Origin: Bacillus fonticola
GTDB taxonomy: Bacteria > Bacillota > Bacilli > Bacillales > JC228
Direction of reading: 5' to 3'
Length of the DNA: 64,000 nt
Assembly: GCF_012955605.1 (NCBI RefSeq)
Contig: NZ_CP052135.1
Coordinates: 238,001-302,000 of the forward strand
The notes beneath the pieces are model-generated. The model was not told the origin of the DNA. It was given only the letters and a program-made list of their open reading frames with translations, and did no database searches. Below, in pieces: positions 49,172 through 58,470 of the stretch (position 1 is the first letter of the stretch; the number at the start of each line of letters is the position of its first letter). A program made the position numbers and the translations under genes.

Positions 49172-49756
49172 TCATTTAGTTCCAGAACCCTTAGCATCCT
49201 TCTCGAAATAAATAAATACATTGGTAAGCCACTTGGCAAGGACAGCGCCTAACACGTAGACAAGGAATAAATGGAAGAATGTCGTTCCTTTTGATAATTG
49301 GACTAAGTCGAAAGTTACCAAGATTGGTTTTAAAACGAATGAAAAAATGGCGCTTACGATAATAGCGTAAAGATAATAATTTTTCCCGTTTTTCAGCAGC
49401 CATTGATACAATAAAATATAAACTACTGGAATTAAGGAAGTATCTAATCCGATATTGTTTGGTAGGAAAGGAATGAATTTGTAGGGATATTCCCAAAACC
49501 CATATCTTGTGGCAAACCCATCAAAGTAGATGGCGATGATATGGTGACTGTATCCAAAAAATCCGAGAAGAAAGGCCCTTTTTCTATCGATAAAAAAGTA
49601 AAGTATGACCAGCGGAATGATAAACATGAGAACATTTACCCAAAATTGCCATGTGTCGATATTGGAATAGGTTGCCCAATAATCCATCCCCTTTGTTCGT
49701 AGTTGTTCCTGAACTTCCTTTAATTGTTCAAATTGCTTCCATTGTTCAGCATTCAT
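49172..49756 (-). CDS. CBO0543 family membrane protein, second copy
   Basis: A 194-residue membrane protein with about five hydrophobic spans, beginning MNAEQWKQFEQLKEVQEQL and then WQFWVNVLMFIIPLVILYF. It is clearly related to the 31.6 kb protein along its full length, including the Tyr-rich middle (GKNYYLYAI / KKNYYLYIT). Function unknown. The ATG has GAGGG upstream on the minus strand. It is convergent with ilvA and its terminator. Confidence 0.78.
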   Translation of the reverse strand: MNAEQWKQFEQLKEVQEQLRTKGMDYWATYSNIDTWQFWVNVLMFIIPLVILYFFIDRKRAFLLGFFGYSHHIIAIYFDGFATRYGFWEYPYKFIPFLPNNIGLDTSLIPVVYILLYQWLLKNGKNYYLYAIIVSAIFSFVLKPILVTFDLVQLSKGTTFFHLFLVYVLGAVLAKWLTNVFIYFEKDAKGSGTK

Positions 49757-49984
49757 AAGTGTAGTCCCTCGTGTCTAAATTGAATTATCTGTTTGTCTTC
49801 AGGATGTACCGTAAAAAGTAACACCTTCAAGTACCTATTAGTAGGTGCATAACTCATTAAAAATATGCAAGAAAAGTTGTAAAATTGTTAGTAGTAATTT
49901 TGGTGATTGCGGGGGTGTTGCAAGTGTTAGGGATCGATCTTTGGAAGGGAAGTTATCATAGGAAAAAAGGGGCTTTACCACACC

Positions 49985-50041
49985 GCGGTGCCTGTCCCCC
50001 TGGTGTAGTGGCGTGTTAACGCGTTGGAGATCAGGGACCGC
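49985..50041. repeat. Palindromic GGCACCGC-core repeat, type A
   Basis: GCGGTGCCTG and CAGGGACCGC are arms (9 of 10 pairs) around GTGTAGTGGCGTGTTAACGC and GTTGG; the centre matches the 53.4 kb copy (GTGTAGTAAAGTATTAACGC). It is the main feature of the 329-base gap 49757-50085; the rest of that gap shows only a small ACCTATTAGTAGGT palindrome near 49837. Confidence 0.7.
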
Positions 50042-50085
50042 GATGTGCGTGAATGTCATCGATCATCCGCTAAAATCGCGGAACA

Positions 50086-51900
50086 TTATAAATGTTGGTC
50101 TAAGAAACGCAAAATGCCCTCGTAGCCTTGCTTCTGGTTTTTCTTTTTCGTAAAGCCGTGACCTTCATCAGGAAAGACGATGTATTCGACGGGAACCGCA
50201 TTTTGCTTTACTTTTTCTACAATTTCATCAGACTCCACCTGTAGCACACGAGGGTCATTTGCACCTTGGAGAACGATCAAAGGCTTCTCGATCTTTTCAG
50301 CATGAAAGAGTGGCGAGATGCTATGAATGTAATCCTCCTGCGTGTATGGGTTACCGATCTTTTGATAGAGAGAATCGCGCATCGTTTCCCACCAAGATGG
50401 GATGCTCTTTAGCGTCCGGTCCCAATTGGCCACTCCGAAGATATCCACACCTACTTCAAACTCGTCAGGACGGAAGGCTAAAGCTGCTAACACCATATAA
50501 CCACCATAGCTTCCTCCAATAATGCCGATCCTCTTTTCATCGACATAACCGGTATCCGCTAAGAACTCTTTCGCTCGGATGCAATCTTCAAGATCAACCT
50601 CCCCATGTTTTAGATCCGCAGCTTGAAAGAAGGTCTTTCCATAACCGGAGCTTCCTCGATTATTGACTGCCAAAACAGCATACCCTTGGTTGACCAAATA
50701 TTGAATGACAGGACTATAGATTCGCATCGATTGTCCACCAGGTCCACCGTGAACCCACACGAGAGCGGGAACTTTTTCCCCTTCACGGACATGAGGTTTG
50801 TAATAAACAGCGGGAATCTCTAGTCCGTCAAAGGATGCGTACCTGACAATCTTGTCTGTTGCTAACTCCTGTTGATCCATCTCGGAATTGAAGGTGTTCG
50901 TTAACTGCTTAAGTTCCTCCGTTTCTAGATCATAGACGTATAGATTGTTGGAAGAAACGGCGGATTGGAGCATGAAAGTGACTTTCTTTTCAGAAGCGGA
51001 CATTTTACATTCAGTGATAAATCCTTCTGGGAGTGGTACGGAAAGCTCTTTTTTCGTTTGCCAATGTATAATTTTTGGACGCCGCTGTGCATCTACATTC
51101 ATTCCGTAGACGAGGTATTGGCTCTGTTTGGAAAAGTAAGCATAGGATAAGTCCCATCTTTCTTCGATGACCGATTCCTGTGCGCCGCTTTCAAGATTTA
51201 TCTTTTTCAGATAGAGATGCTCTCTGTCGTCATCTGTTAGAAAATAGAGTTCCTTCGAATCGTCACCGAAGCATTGTGGATGGTAAAGAATATCATCGTC
51301 ATGCGGAAGTAACGGCTTCAGCTCTTCTTTGACCGCATCGTATAAGTACATCGTGTTGCTGTTCATGTTATGTGCTGTTGTGAGAGCCACATACCGTCTA
51401 TCTTTAGATATAGCCGCGAACTCGTATCCATCGTTCTTAAATAGGAGTGTAGGCTCTAAGGAATCAATATCCATATAATAAACGTCCATAAATCGCGGGT
51501 CCCTCTGATTGACACCAAAATAGAATCCTCGATCATCCTGAGACCAACCATAGTAAATCGCCTTCGCTTGGTCGAAAGGGGTAAGATCTGTTACATCCCC
51601 TTGTTCATCCTGAAGGTAAATGTGGTGTAATTCATTTCCTCCTTGGTCACTCGTGTACAAAAAACGACGATCGTTCGGAAAGTAGCTGAGCACATGAACG
51701 GCTTCTTCTGTCGATTCGGTGAGTGGTGTCGGATCCCCGCCGTCTATGGCAATCGTATAGGCATTATAGACACCGCTTCGATCACTAGAGTAAATAATGG
51801 ATTGTTCATCTGAAGAGATGGACTGACTGTGTATCATCTCTGTTTGTAAAAATTGGTCCATTGTGTATCGTGCACCTAACGTTTTCTGATGGTTTTTCAA
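50086..51900 (-). CDS. S9 family (prolyl oligopeptidase-type) peptidase
   Basis: A 604-residue serine peptidase: an N-terminal beta-propeller built of TolB-like repeats (about 20-360; for example SDRSGVYNAYTIAIDGGDPT, TSDQGGNEL) and a C-terminal alpha/beta hydrolase domain with the Ser of GIIGGSYGGYM, Asp of QGANDPRV and His of PDEGHGF. No signal peptide, so it is cytosolic and probably trims peptides. TTG at 51900 is supported by AAGGAGG nine bases upstream; a longer frame to 51951 has none. Confidence 0.9.
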   Translation of the reverse strand: MKNHQKTLGARYTMDQFLQTEMIHSQSISSDEQSIIYSSDRSGVYNAYTIAIDGGDPTPLTESTEEAVHVLSYFPNDRRFLYTSDQGGNELHHIYLQDEQGDVTDLTPFDQAKAIYYGWSQDDRGFYFGVNQRDPRFMDVYYMDIDSLEPTLLFKNDGYEFAAISKDRRYVALTTAHNMNSNTMYLYDAVKEELKPLLPHDDDILYHPQCFGDDSKELYFLTDDDREHLYLKKINLESGAQESVIEERWDLSYAYFSKQSQYLVYGMNVDAQRRPKIIHWQTKKELSVPLPEGFITECKMSASEKKVTFMLQSAVSSNNLYVYDLETEELKQLTNTFNSEMDQQELATDKIVRYASFDGLEIPAVYYKPHVREGEKVPALVWVHGGPGGQSMRIYSPVIQYLVNQGYAVLAVNNRGSSGYGKTFFQAADLKHGEVDLEDCIRAKEFLADTGYVDEKRIGIIGGSYGGYMVLAALAFRPDEFEVGVDIFGVANWDRTLKSIPSWWETMRDSLYQKIGNPYTQEDYIHSISPLFHAEKIEKPLIVLQGANDPRVLQVESDEIVEKVKQNAVPVEYIVFPDEGHGFTKKKNQKQGYEGILRFLDQHL

Positions 51901-52241
51901 ATTAGGAATCCTCCTTGATAAATTGTTTTTTTGCCTATTATGTCTCTGCACTACTTTCTACTAATTGAGTTCAACTTCCTTTAAAAACTTCAAAGTATTC
52001 ATAGTTATAAACGGCGGTTTTCGGCAAGAGATGGCGCATGGTATATACTGATTGCGGGCAGTTCCCCTTCGCTCATAAAACACAGTGAATTTATACAATC
52101 AATCTCTTGCTAAACAAGACTTAGAAAAATCGTCGTTGCTTTTTTCTTTACTGCTTTACGGGGGCGGGGGACTGACCCCATTGTGGTAGTATGAAGGTAG
52201 TCAACGAGAATCGTATATTCATAGAAAAAAGGTGTTACATA
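51901..52241. other. Gap between divergent S9 peptidase and MFS genes
   Basis: It should hold promoters for both genes, but I cannot pick convincing boxes. A partial type A repeat (GGGGGCGGGGGACTGACCCC, about 52160-52179) lies 60 bases before the MFS start. Confidence 0.4.
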
Positions 52242-53426
52242 ATGGGTCATATCGAAAAAGGCGGCCGATCCTATACGAAAACGATTTTGTCCTTATTTTT
52301 AGGGAGCTTCGTCACGTTTGCCATTTTATATAGTGTGCAACCGCTTATCCCGACGTTCTCAAAGCAATTTGATGTGAGCGCTGCGACGGCCAGTTTGTCG
52401 TTATCCCTTTCCACCGGGGTACTAGCGGTATCGATGCTAGTGACGTCCACCTTTTCTGACAAGGTTGGGCGCAAACCAATTATGGTTGCCTCGTTATTAC
52501 TTTCCGGGATTCTGGCGGTTGTGACGGCGTTCAGCCCTAATTTTACCTTTCTGTTAATTGTACGTGCACTTTTAGGTGTGGTGTTAGCCGGGTTTCCGAG
52601 TATCGCCATGACGTATATACAGGAGGAGTTTCATCCGAAAAACCTCGGTGCGGTCATGGGGATTTATGTGAGCGGGACATCCATCGGAGGATTGAGCTCG
52701 CGTGTTGTGATGGGGGCACTGACGGACTGGTTTTCCTGGCAGATTGCACTAGGAGTGATGGCCGCCCTCTGTCTTTTGATCGCTGTATGGTTTTGGAGAA
52801 GCTTGCCGGATTCCGCCCATTTCCAGCCGCAATCGGTAAACTTGAAACAATTGCTGTCTGCGTTCGGCACAAATTTGAAGCAGCCGAGCTTGCTTTGTCT
52901 TTTCACACTGGCCTTTTTGCTAATGGGCAGCTTTGTCTCACTGTACAACTATATCGGCTATCCGCTCATGGCCCCGCCCTATAATTTGAGCCAAACCTTG
53001 GTGGGACTGATTTTTCTCGTCTATCTTGTCGGTACATTCAGTTCCAGCTTTATGGGGCGACTGGCTGACCGATCGGGAAATGCCAACATGCTCTTTTGTA
53101 GTATCGTTATCATGCTCGCTGGAGGTCTACTCACATTAAACGGCTACTTATGGATTAAGCTTGCCGGTGTGGCGCTCTACACTTTCGGATTTTTCGGTGC
53201 TCATTCGATTGCCAGCGGTTGGGTCGTACAAAAGGCAACTAAATATAAAGCACAGGCGTCGTCTTTGTATCTGTTGTTTTATTACGCCGGTTCCAGCCTT
53301 GTAGGGACGAGTAGCGGCGTGTTCTGGACTCAATTCGGTTGGGGAGGGTTTATCGCTTTGATTAGTGGGTTGCTGGCTGTTTCTTTGGTGATTGCGGGGG
53401 TGAAAGGTGTCAGTCCCCCAGTGTAG
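52242..53426 (+). CDS. MFS transporter
   Basis: A 394-residue major facilitator with about 12 hydrophobic spans and the loop motif STFSDKVGRKPIMV near residue 80. It resembles YnfM/YgaY-like transporters, of unknown substrate. ATG at 52242 has AAAAAGGTG upstream; the longer frame to 52191 runs into the upstream repeat. The last residues (VKGVSPPV) and the stop codon are coded by the left arm of a type A repeat, so the natural C terminus has been replaced or extended. Confidence 0.85.
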   Translation: MGHIEKGGRSYTKTILSLFLGSFVTFAILYSVQPLIPTFSKQFDVSAATASLSLSLSTGVLAVSMLVTSTFSDKVGRKPIMVASLLLSGILAVVTAFSPNFTFLLIVRALLGVVLAGFPSIAMTYIQEEFHPKNLGAVMGIYVSGTSIGGLSSRVVMGALTDWFSWQIALGVMAALCLLIAVWFWRSLPDSAHFQPQSVNLKQLLSAFGTNLKQPSLLCLFTLAFLLMGSFVSLYNYIGYPLMAPPYNLSQTLVGLIFLVYLVGTFSSSFMGRLADRSGNANMLFCSIVIMLAGGLLTLNGYLWIKLAGVALYTFGFFGAHSIASGWVVQKATKYKAQASSLYLLFYYAGSSLVGTSSGVFWTQFGWGGFIALISGLLAVSLVIAGVKGVSPPV

Positions 53427-53457
53427 TAAAGTATTAACGCATTGGGGGTCAGGCACC
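53406..53457. repeat. Palindromic GGCACC-core repeat, type A, over the MFS stop
   Basis: GGTGTCAGTCCCCC and GGGGGTCAGGCACC are the arms (12 of 14 pairs) around AGTGTAGTAAAGTATTAACG. The TAG stop of the MFS gene is inside it. Confidence 0.75.
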
Positions 53458-53937
53458 GTGATACAATTTCGTTGCGTTATAACGTGGAAGGAAATGGGGT
53501 TCTATTCCAAGATTAGGTGTTCCTTATACGCCGCGATTACTCAAAACTTCTATACGTTTTCTGTTGACCAGAACTAGAGGATTATCACTCATACAGCTCC
53601 CTCAGAACCGAACTCCATTTTTATTTAATATAACATGTAAACTTTCAGACTACCCTTTCAACCAACGCTATATTCTTCAAAACCATCATGCTCTCGCTTG
53701 TAGTCCTGCCATTGTTCAGGTATTGAATATTCCTTTGTTTGAATTCATGCGAATTTCCCCTTATAGATATATTGTCTTTGTCTGGGTTAGAAGTCTACAA
53801 GATGTATAACCTTTTTTTATGAAAACAAATAAAAATAATCTATTTTTATTATGCCTTAGTGTGTAATACAATTTAAACTAATCAGATAATTTTATTTGGT
53901 CATTTGTAAGCGTTATCAACGGGATGGGGGGAAGAAT
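53458..53937. other. Gene-free stretch before tctC
   Basis: No real gene is seen. An 81-codon open frame from 53564 has no ribosome site or recognisable motif. Only the cre site near the right end can be named. Confidence 0.5.
53905..53918 (+). promoter_or_regulatory. Perfect cre (CcpA) site before tctC
   Basis: TGTAAGCGTTATCA fits TGWAANCGNTNWCA at all 14 positions. It lies 20 bases before the tctC ATG, a placement suited to catabolite repression of the whole transporter operon. Confidence 0.7.
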
Positions 53938-55053
53938 ATGAAATCATTGTTTAAGCATCGTTTCATGCAAGTTGGATTTACCTTGGTAACTTTATTTTCA
54001 CTTGTGTTAGCCGGTTGTTCCACTAATACTGCAGGATCTTCTAATGGCGAATTTTATGCTGATCAATCAGTGGAATTGTTAGTTCCATTCGGTACAGGAG
54101 GAGGAACTGATACTTTCGCACGCTTTGTTGCCCCTTTTTTAAGTGAAAGTATTGCAGGTAACCCGACCATACAAACTGTAAATGTGCCGGGTGGAGGAAG
54201 TATTAATGGTTCAAATGAGTTTGTTCTAGGAAGAGAACATGATGGTTTAAGTGCATTAGTTACGAGTGCTTCTACGCACATGCCCTATTTCCTTGGAGAC
54301 CCAGCAGTTCAATATGATCTGAAGGAAATGAAACCAGTGATGGGGCTACCTACAGGTGGGGTTGTGTATGTAAGCCCGGAAACAGGTATTACGAGCGCTA
54401 AAGATATTCAAAACCCTCAAGAAGAATTAATTTATGCAGGTATTAGTGCTACTGGGTTGGATTTAGTTACTTTACTGGCATTCGAGGTTTTAGATATGGA
54501 CGTAAAAGCAGTATTAGGATATGACGGTCGTGGCCCTTCTCGTGTAGCTTTCGAACAAGGTGAATCCAATATTGACTACCAAACTTCAACTGCATTTCTA
54601 ACAAATGTTCAGCCGTTAGTTGAAGATGAGCAAGCTAATCCATTATTTGCTTTCGGTCAATTAGATGAAAATGGGGATGTAATCCGAGATCCAGCATTCC
54701 CGGATTTACCATCATTAAGTGAATTTTATGTAGAAGCTTATGATGAAGAGCCCTCGGGAGAAGCATGGGAAGCATATAAAGCCTTCTTAGGATCCTCATT
54801 CACTGTCCAAAAAGTAATTTGGTTGCACAGTGATGCACCGGAAGAAGCTGTAGAAGCGTTATCAGCAGCAGCTGTTGAAGTAGCTGAGAACTCAGAGTTC
54901 CTCGCTAACGGGAAAGAAGTACTAGGCGGGTATTCACCATATATAGGTGAACAGTTAGATCAGGTTGTAACCAATATGTTAAATACCGATGAAGATGTAA
55001 TAGATTGGACTATTGAATTTCTTGAACAAAATTATGGTGTAGAAAGATTTTAA
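53938..55053 (+). CDS. tctC: TctC-type tripartite tricarboxylate transporter substrate-binding lipoprotein
   Basis: A 371-residue periplasmic-type binding protein anchored as a lipoprotein: signal peptide and lipobox LVLAGC with Cys27. The mature part has the Bug/TctC pattern (VELLVPFGTGGGTDTFARF and VNVPGGGSINGSNEF near the N terminus). It would capture a di- or tricarboxylate for TctAB. ATG 53938 follows GGGGGGAAG; a 14-codon upstream extension would spoil the signal peptide. The tctC-tctA-tctB-MmgE/PrpD-PrpF order reads as one operon. Tricarballylate, aconitate or citrate are the likely ligands by context. Confidence 0.88.
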   Translation: MKSLFKHRFMQVGFTLVTLFSLVLAGCSTNTAGSSNGEFYADQSVELLVPFGTGGGTDTFARFVAPFLSESIAGNPTIQTVNVPGGGSINGSNEFVLGREHDGLSALVTSASTHMPYFLGDPAVQYDLKEMKPVMGLPTGGVVYVSPETGITSAKDIQNPQEELIYAGISATGLDLVTLLAFEVLDMDVKAVLGYDGRGPSRVAFEQGESNIDYQTSTAFLTNVQPLVEDEQANPLFAFGQLDENGDVIRDPAFPDLPSLSEFYVEAYDEEPSGEAWEAYKAFLGSSFTVQKVIWLHSDAPEEAVEALSAAAVEVAENSEFLANGKEVLGGYSPYIGEQLDQVVTNMLNTDEDVIDWTIEFLEQNYGVERF

Positions 55054-55116
55054 TAGAAAAGGGGGAGTCGATTCTCCCTTTTTTAATCAGGATTCAGCAG
55101 CTAAGGGGGGGTTACG

Positions 55117-56595
55117 TTGTTAGAAGCAGCCGTTGAGGCACTAATGATAATTTTAGATCCTACGAGATTACCATTCATGTTTCTTGGTATATCAGTTGGT
55201 CTTCTTATAGGGCTGTTACCAGGATTAAGTGGAACAGTAGGGATGGCCATTTTATTACCCTTCGTATATGGGATGGATCCTTTTTCGGGAATGGCTATGC
55301 TGATTGGTATGGCAGCAGTGCTACATACCGGAGATACATTCCCATCTATCTTAATTGGTGTACCAGGCTCGTCTGGGTCTCAAGCTACTATTATGGATGG
55401 TTATCCTCTGGCGAAAAAAGGGGAGGCTGGTAGAGCTTTAGGAGCAGCCTTTTTCTGCTCAATGGTTGGTGGAGTTATTGGGGGAATTGTTTTATTTATC
55501 TCGATACCTCTTGCAAGACCATTAGTGCTTGCTTTTGGATCCCCCGAACTATTTATGCTAGCGATATTAGGGTTAAGCATGGTCGGCATTTTAGCAGGTA
55601 ATGCTCCGATTAGAGGGGTATTAGTAGGTTTGATTGGTTTAATGTTGGGTGCGATTGGAGCTGCCCCTGCAGTTCCGGAATATCGCTACACATTTGAATC
55701 GATTTACCTATTTGATGGCCTGCCTCTAGCAGTAGTAGCATTAGGGTTATTTGCATTCCCTGAAATTATCGAACTTCTTGCTAAAAAACAGAGTATAGCA
55801 AAAACCGAAAAGCTAAAAGGCGGTTGGATGGATGGAATTAAAGATTCCTTAAGGCATAAATGGCTCATTGTAAGAAGTTCAGCCTTAGGTTCCATCATTG
55901 GGTTTATACCTGGTCTTGGAGGTAGTGTGGTTGACTGGATCACTTATGGGATTACAAAACAAACGACTAAGGATAATGAAAATTTTGGTAAGGGTGATAT
56001 AAGAGGGGTAATCGGACCTGAGAGTGCAAACAATGCCAAAGAAGGTGGCGCCCTCATCCCGACATTATTGTTTAGTATTCCTGGGAGTGGTACAACTGCG
56101 ATTCTACTAGGCGGACTTTCGCTGATGGGTATTCAAGCAGGTCCGAGAATGGTAAATGAAGATATCTCTATTACTCTATCAATCGTTTGGACGTTAGTTT
56201 TAGCCAATATATTTGGTGCTGCTGCATGTATTTTATTAAGTAAATATATTGCAAGGTTAAGTTTAATACCTGCCACAAAATTAGTGCCATTTCTATTAGT
56301 TATTTTAATGGTCGCTTCCTATCAAAGCTCCAGAAATTTCGGTGACTTGATTTTGTTTGTAGCAATTGGATTGTTAGGACTGGTCATGAAAAGATTGGAT
56401 TGGCCTAGAGCTCCATTACTGATCGGTTTTGTGTTATCAACCGCTACTGAAAGATATTTATGGATCTCTATGGAACGGTATGGTTTCACATGGTTGCTAC
56501 AACCTGGGGTAATCGTAATTGGTGTTTTGATCATTGTCCTTCTATTTGGTGGTTACTACCTTAAACGTTCTAGTGAGAAATCGAGTGCTGCTTAG
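55117..56595 (+). CDS. tctA: Tripartite tricarboxylate transporter large permease TctA
   Basis: A 492-residue membrane protein with about 11-12 spans. TctA hallmarks include LIGLLPGLSGTVGMAILLPF near the N terminus, GVPGSSGSQATIMDGYPLAK, and the repeated glycine-rich motif GFIPGLGGSVVDWITYG with SIPGSGTTAILLGGL in the second half. It carries the solute with sodium or proton coupling. TTG start at 55117 behind AAGGGGGGG. Starts 63 bases after tctC, with a small stem (GGGGGAGTCGATTCTCCC) and T run between that might reduce tctA relative to tctC. Confidence 0.92.
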   Translation: MLEAAVEALMIILDPTRLPFMFLGISVGLLIGLLPGLSGTVGMAILLPFVYGMDPFSGMAMLIGMAAVLHTGDTFPSILIGVPGSSGSQATIMDGYPLAKKGEAGRALGAAFFCSMVGGVIGGIVLFISIPLARPLVLAFGSPELFMLAILGLSMVGILAGNAPIRGVLVGLIGLMLGAIGAAPAVPEYRYTFESIYLFDGLPLAVVALGLFAFPEIIELLAKKQSIAKTEKLKGGWMDGIKDSLRHKWLIVRSSALGSIIGFIPGLGGSVVDWITYGITKQTTKDNENFGKGDIRGVIGPESANNAKEGGALIPTLLFSIPGSGTTAILLGGLSLMGIQAGPRMVNEDISITLSIVWTLVLANIFGAAACILLSKYIARLSLIPATKLVPFLLVILMVASYQSSRNFGDLILFVAIGLLGLVMKRLDWPRAPLLIGFVLSTATERYLWISMERYGFTWLLQPGVIVIGVLIIVLLFGGYYLKRSSEKSSAA

Positions 56596-56607
56596 GAGGG
56601 GAGAAAT

Positions 56608-57063
56608 ATGTCAAAAGAAGTGAAGTCAATCTCATTTACCGTGTTTCTGCTCATTGTATTTGGCTTAATGGCATGGGAGGCAAGTACATTTGCGGATTTA
56701 GCTAAGTTTTTCCCTTTTTTTGTGTCAATATTCGCCGCCTTTCTTGCTCTTGTATCCATTGTATTACAAAGCATTGAACTAAAGAAAAAGAGAAATGAAG
56801 AGAGCGATCACGATGAGGATATAGATAAAAAGGCACTTACAAAATATATTCTTTGGGTTGTTGGCTATATAGCAGTCACTTATGTAGTAGGTTTAATTCT
56901 CGCTACGATCTTATTCTTACTGCTGTTTCTTTTATTGGAATCAAAATTTCGTGTATCCACTTCTGTTTTATGCACTACTTTTGTAATTGGGATACTTTGG
57001 ATTATTGGCAATGCATTGAATTTATATTGGCCTGAGGGTCTTCTAGGTATCACGATCTTTTGA
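56608..57063 (+). CDS. tctB: Tripartite tricarboxylate transporter small permease TctB
   Basis: A 151-residue protein with four predicted spans (near 10-28, 32-52, 82-104 and 118-146) and a charged central loop (KKKRNEESDHDEDIDKK), as expected for the small TctB subunit. It starts 12 bases after tctA behind GGAGGGGAG. It is required with TctA and TctC for uptake. Order C-A-B differs from the common C-B-A order in proteobacteria. Confidence 0.83.
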   Translation: MSKEVKSISFTVFLLIVFGLMAWEASTFADLAKFFPFFVSIFAAFLALVSIVLQSIELKKKRNEESDHDEDIDKKALTKYILWVVGYIAVTYVVGLILATILFLLLFLLLESKFRVSTSVLCTTFVIGILWIIGNALNLYWPEGLLGITIF

Positions 57064-57078
57064 TAAAGGAGAGAACAG

Positions 57079-58470
57079 ATGACTATCACAGAATCGTTAG
57101 CTGACCATTATGTTCAATTAGATTATGAGTCTTTACCTGAAAGTGTCATCCATGAAGCAAAATTATGTTTGCTAGATTCGTTAGGTTGTATTTTGTCTGG
57201 AGTCCAAACAAGTGAGATTAGAATGCTATCGAAGGAACTAACTCAATCTACAAGAGATCAATCGGCAACTTGGATCGGACTGGATCAAAAAAGCTCCTTA
57301 CTTTATGCGGCAATATTGAACGGGTCCATGGCACATGCCGTTGAAATGGATGATGTGCATAAAGAAGCCAAATCACATGCGGGAGCGGTAGTGGTTCCAA
57401 CTGTCCTCACGTACGGTGACCACGCTAACAGTTCGGGAAAAGATGTGTTAACCGCGATTGTTGTCGGTTACGAAACGATGTTGAGGATTGGTAGAGGAAT
57501 TAACGCTACTGCCCATAGGATGAAGGGTTGGCATGCAACGAGTACATGCGGAACGTTTGGAGCGGCAGCAAGTGTTTCAAAACTATCAAATTTCAATCAA
57601 GAGCAAATGGTAAGTGCTCTAGGTTTAGCGGGGACTCAGTCATCAGGTTTATGGGCTTTTACATCAAACGGTGCGAATTCGAAAATGTTTCATGCAGGTT
57701 CGGCATCGGCAAGTGGTTTGCTTTCTATTTTACTTGTGAAGGGTGGTCTAACAGGAGCTACGAAGATTATCGAAGCAGAGGACGGAGGGTTTTTCCGTAG
57801 CAGTTCAAATGATTATTCTTATGATGCTGTTTTAGATAATTTGAACAAAGAGTTTTTAATAACGGATATGACTCGTAAGCCTTTTGCGTGCTGCAGAAGT
57901 ATGCACCCTCCGATTGAAGCAGCCTTAAATTTACGGAAACGTAATATTAAATTGAGTGAGATTGAATCAATTAAAGTGCATACGTACGAGGTGGCGAAAG
58001 TGCAATGTGGGTTTACAAAGTCACCAAAAAATATTTCTGATGCAAAATTTAGCATTCCTTATGGAGTAGCTGTGGCTCTTATTGATGGTCAGGCATTAAT
58101 AAAACAGTTTACTTCGGAAAGGATCAGAGATGAAGAAGTCCTTCACTTAGCTTCGAAGGTAGACATTGTTGTTGATGAAAAATTTGATAGCGCGTACCCG
58201 AAAAACTGGGGTTGTTCTTTAGAAGTTCAAACAACTAATGGCACTTATACTGAGGTAATAAAGGATGCAAAAGGAGACCCAGTTAATCCTCTATCAAAGC
58301 AAGAGCTCGAAGAAAAATTTATATATTTAGCTAAGGATTTAATTGGTGAATCCAGATGCGTTGAAATTATTCGTATGATAGCAGAACTAGAGACAGTCAA
58401 TGATATATCTCAACTTGTAGAACTTTGCTCGCCTTTAAGCTTAATTGGAAAATTAGGAGGTAAAGCATGA
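57079..58470 (+). CDS. MmgE/PrpD family protein
   Basis: A 463-residue member of the MmgE/PrpD fold, which includes 2-methylcitrate dehydratase, cis-aconitate decarboxylase and related enzymes. Motifs: LCLLDSLGCILSG, AVEMDDVHKEAKSHAGAVVV (active-site region), GYETMLRIGRGIN and GWHATSTCGTFGAAA. Its partner downstream is a PrpF-type isomerase, overlapping by 4 bases, and a tricarboxylate transporter lies upstream. A role on aconitate-like C6 acids is likely; decarboxylase or dehydratase activity cannot be told apart from sequence. The ATG follows AAAGGAGAG. Confidence 0.87.
   Translation: MTITESLADHYVQLDYESLPESVIHEAKLCLLDSLGCILSGVQTSEIRMLSKELTQSTRDQSATWIGLDQKSSLLYAAILNGSMAHAVEMDDVHKEAKSHAGAVVVPTVLTYGDHANSSGKDVLTAIVVGYETMLRIGRGINATAHRMKGWHATSTCGTFGAAASVSKLSNFNQEQMVSALGLAGTQSSGLWAFTSNGANSKMFHAGSASASGLLSILLVKGGLTGATKIIEAEDGGFFRSSSNDYSYDAVLDNLNKEFLITDMTRKPFACCRSMHPPIEAALNLRKRNIKLSEIESIKVHTYEVAKVQCGFTKSPKNISDAKFSIPYGVAVALIDGQALIKQFTSERIRDEEVLHLASKVDIVVDEKFDSAYPKNWGCSLEVQTTNGTYTEVIKDAKGDPVNPLSKQELEEKFIYLAKDLIGESRCVEIIRMIAELETVNDISQLVELCSPLSLIGKLGGKA

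Noticed and set aside
53564..53809. An 81-codon open frame before tctC
   Set aside because: No ribosome site, no recognisable domain, composition of random AT-rich sequence.
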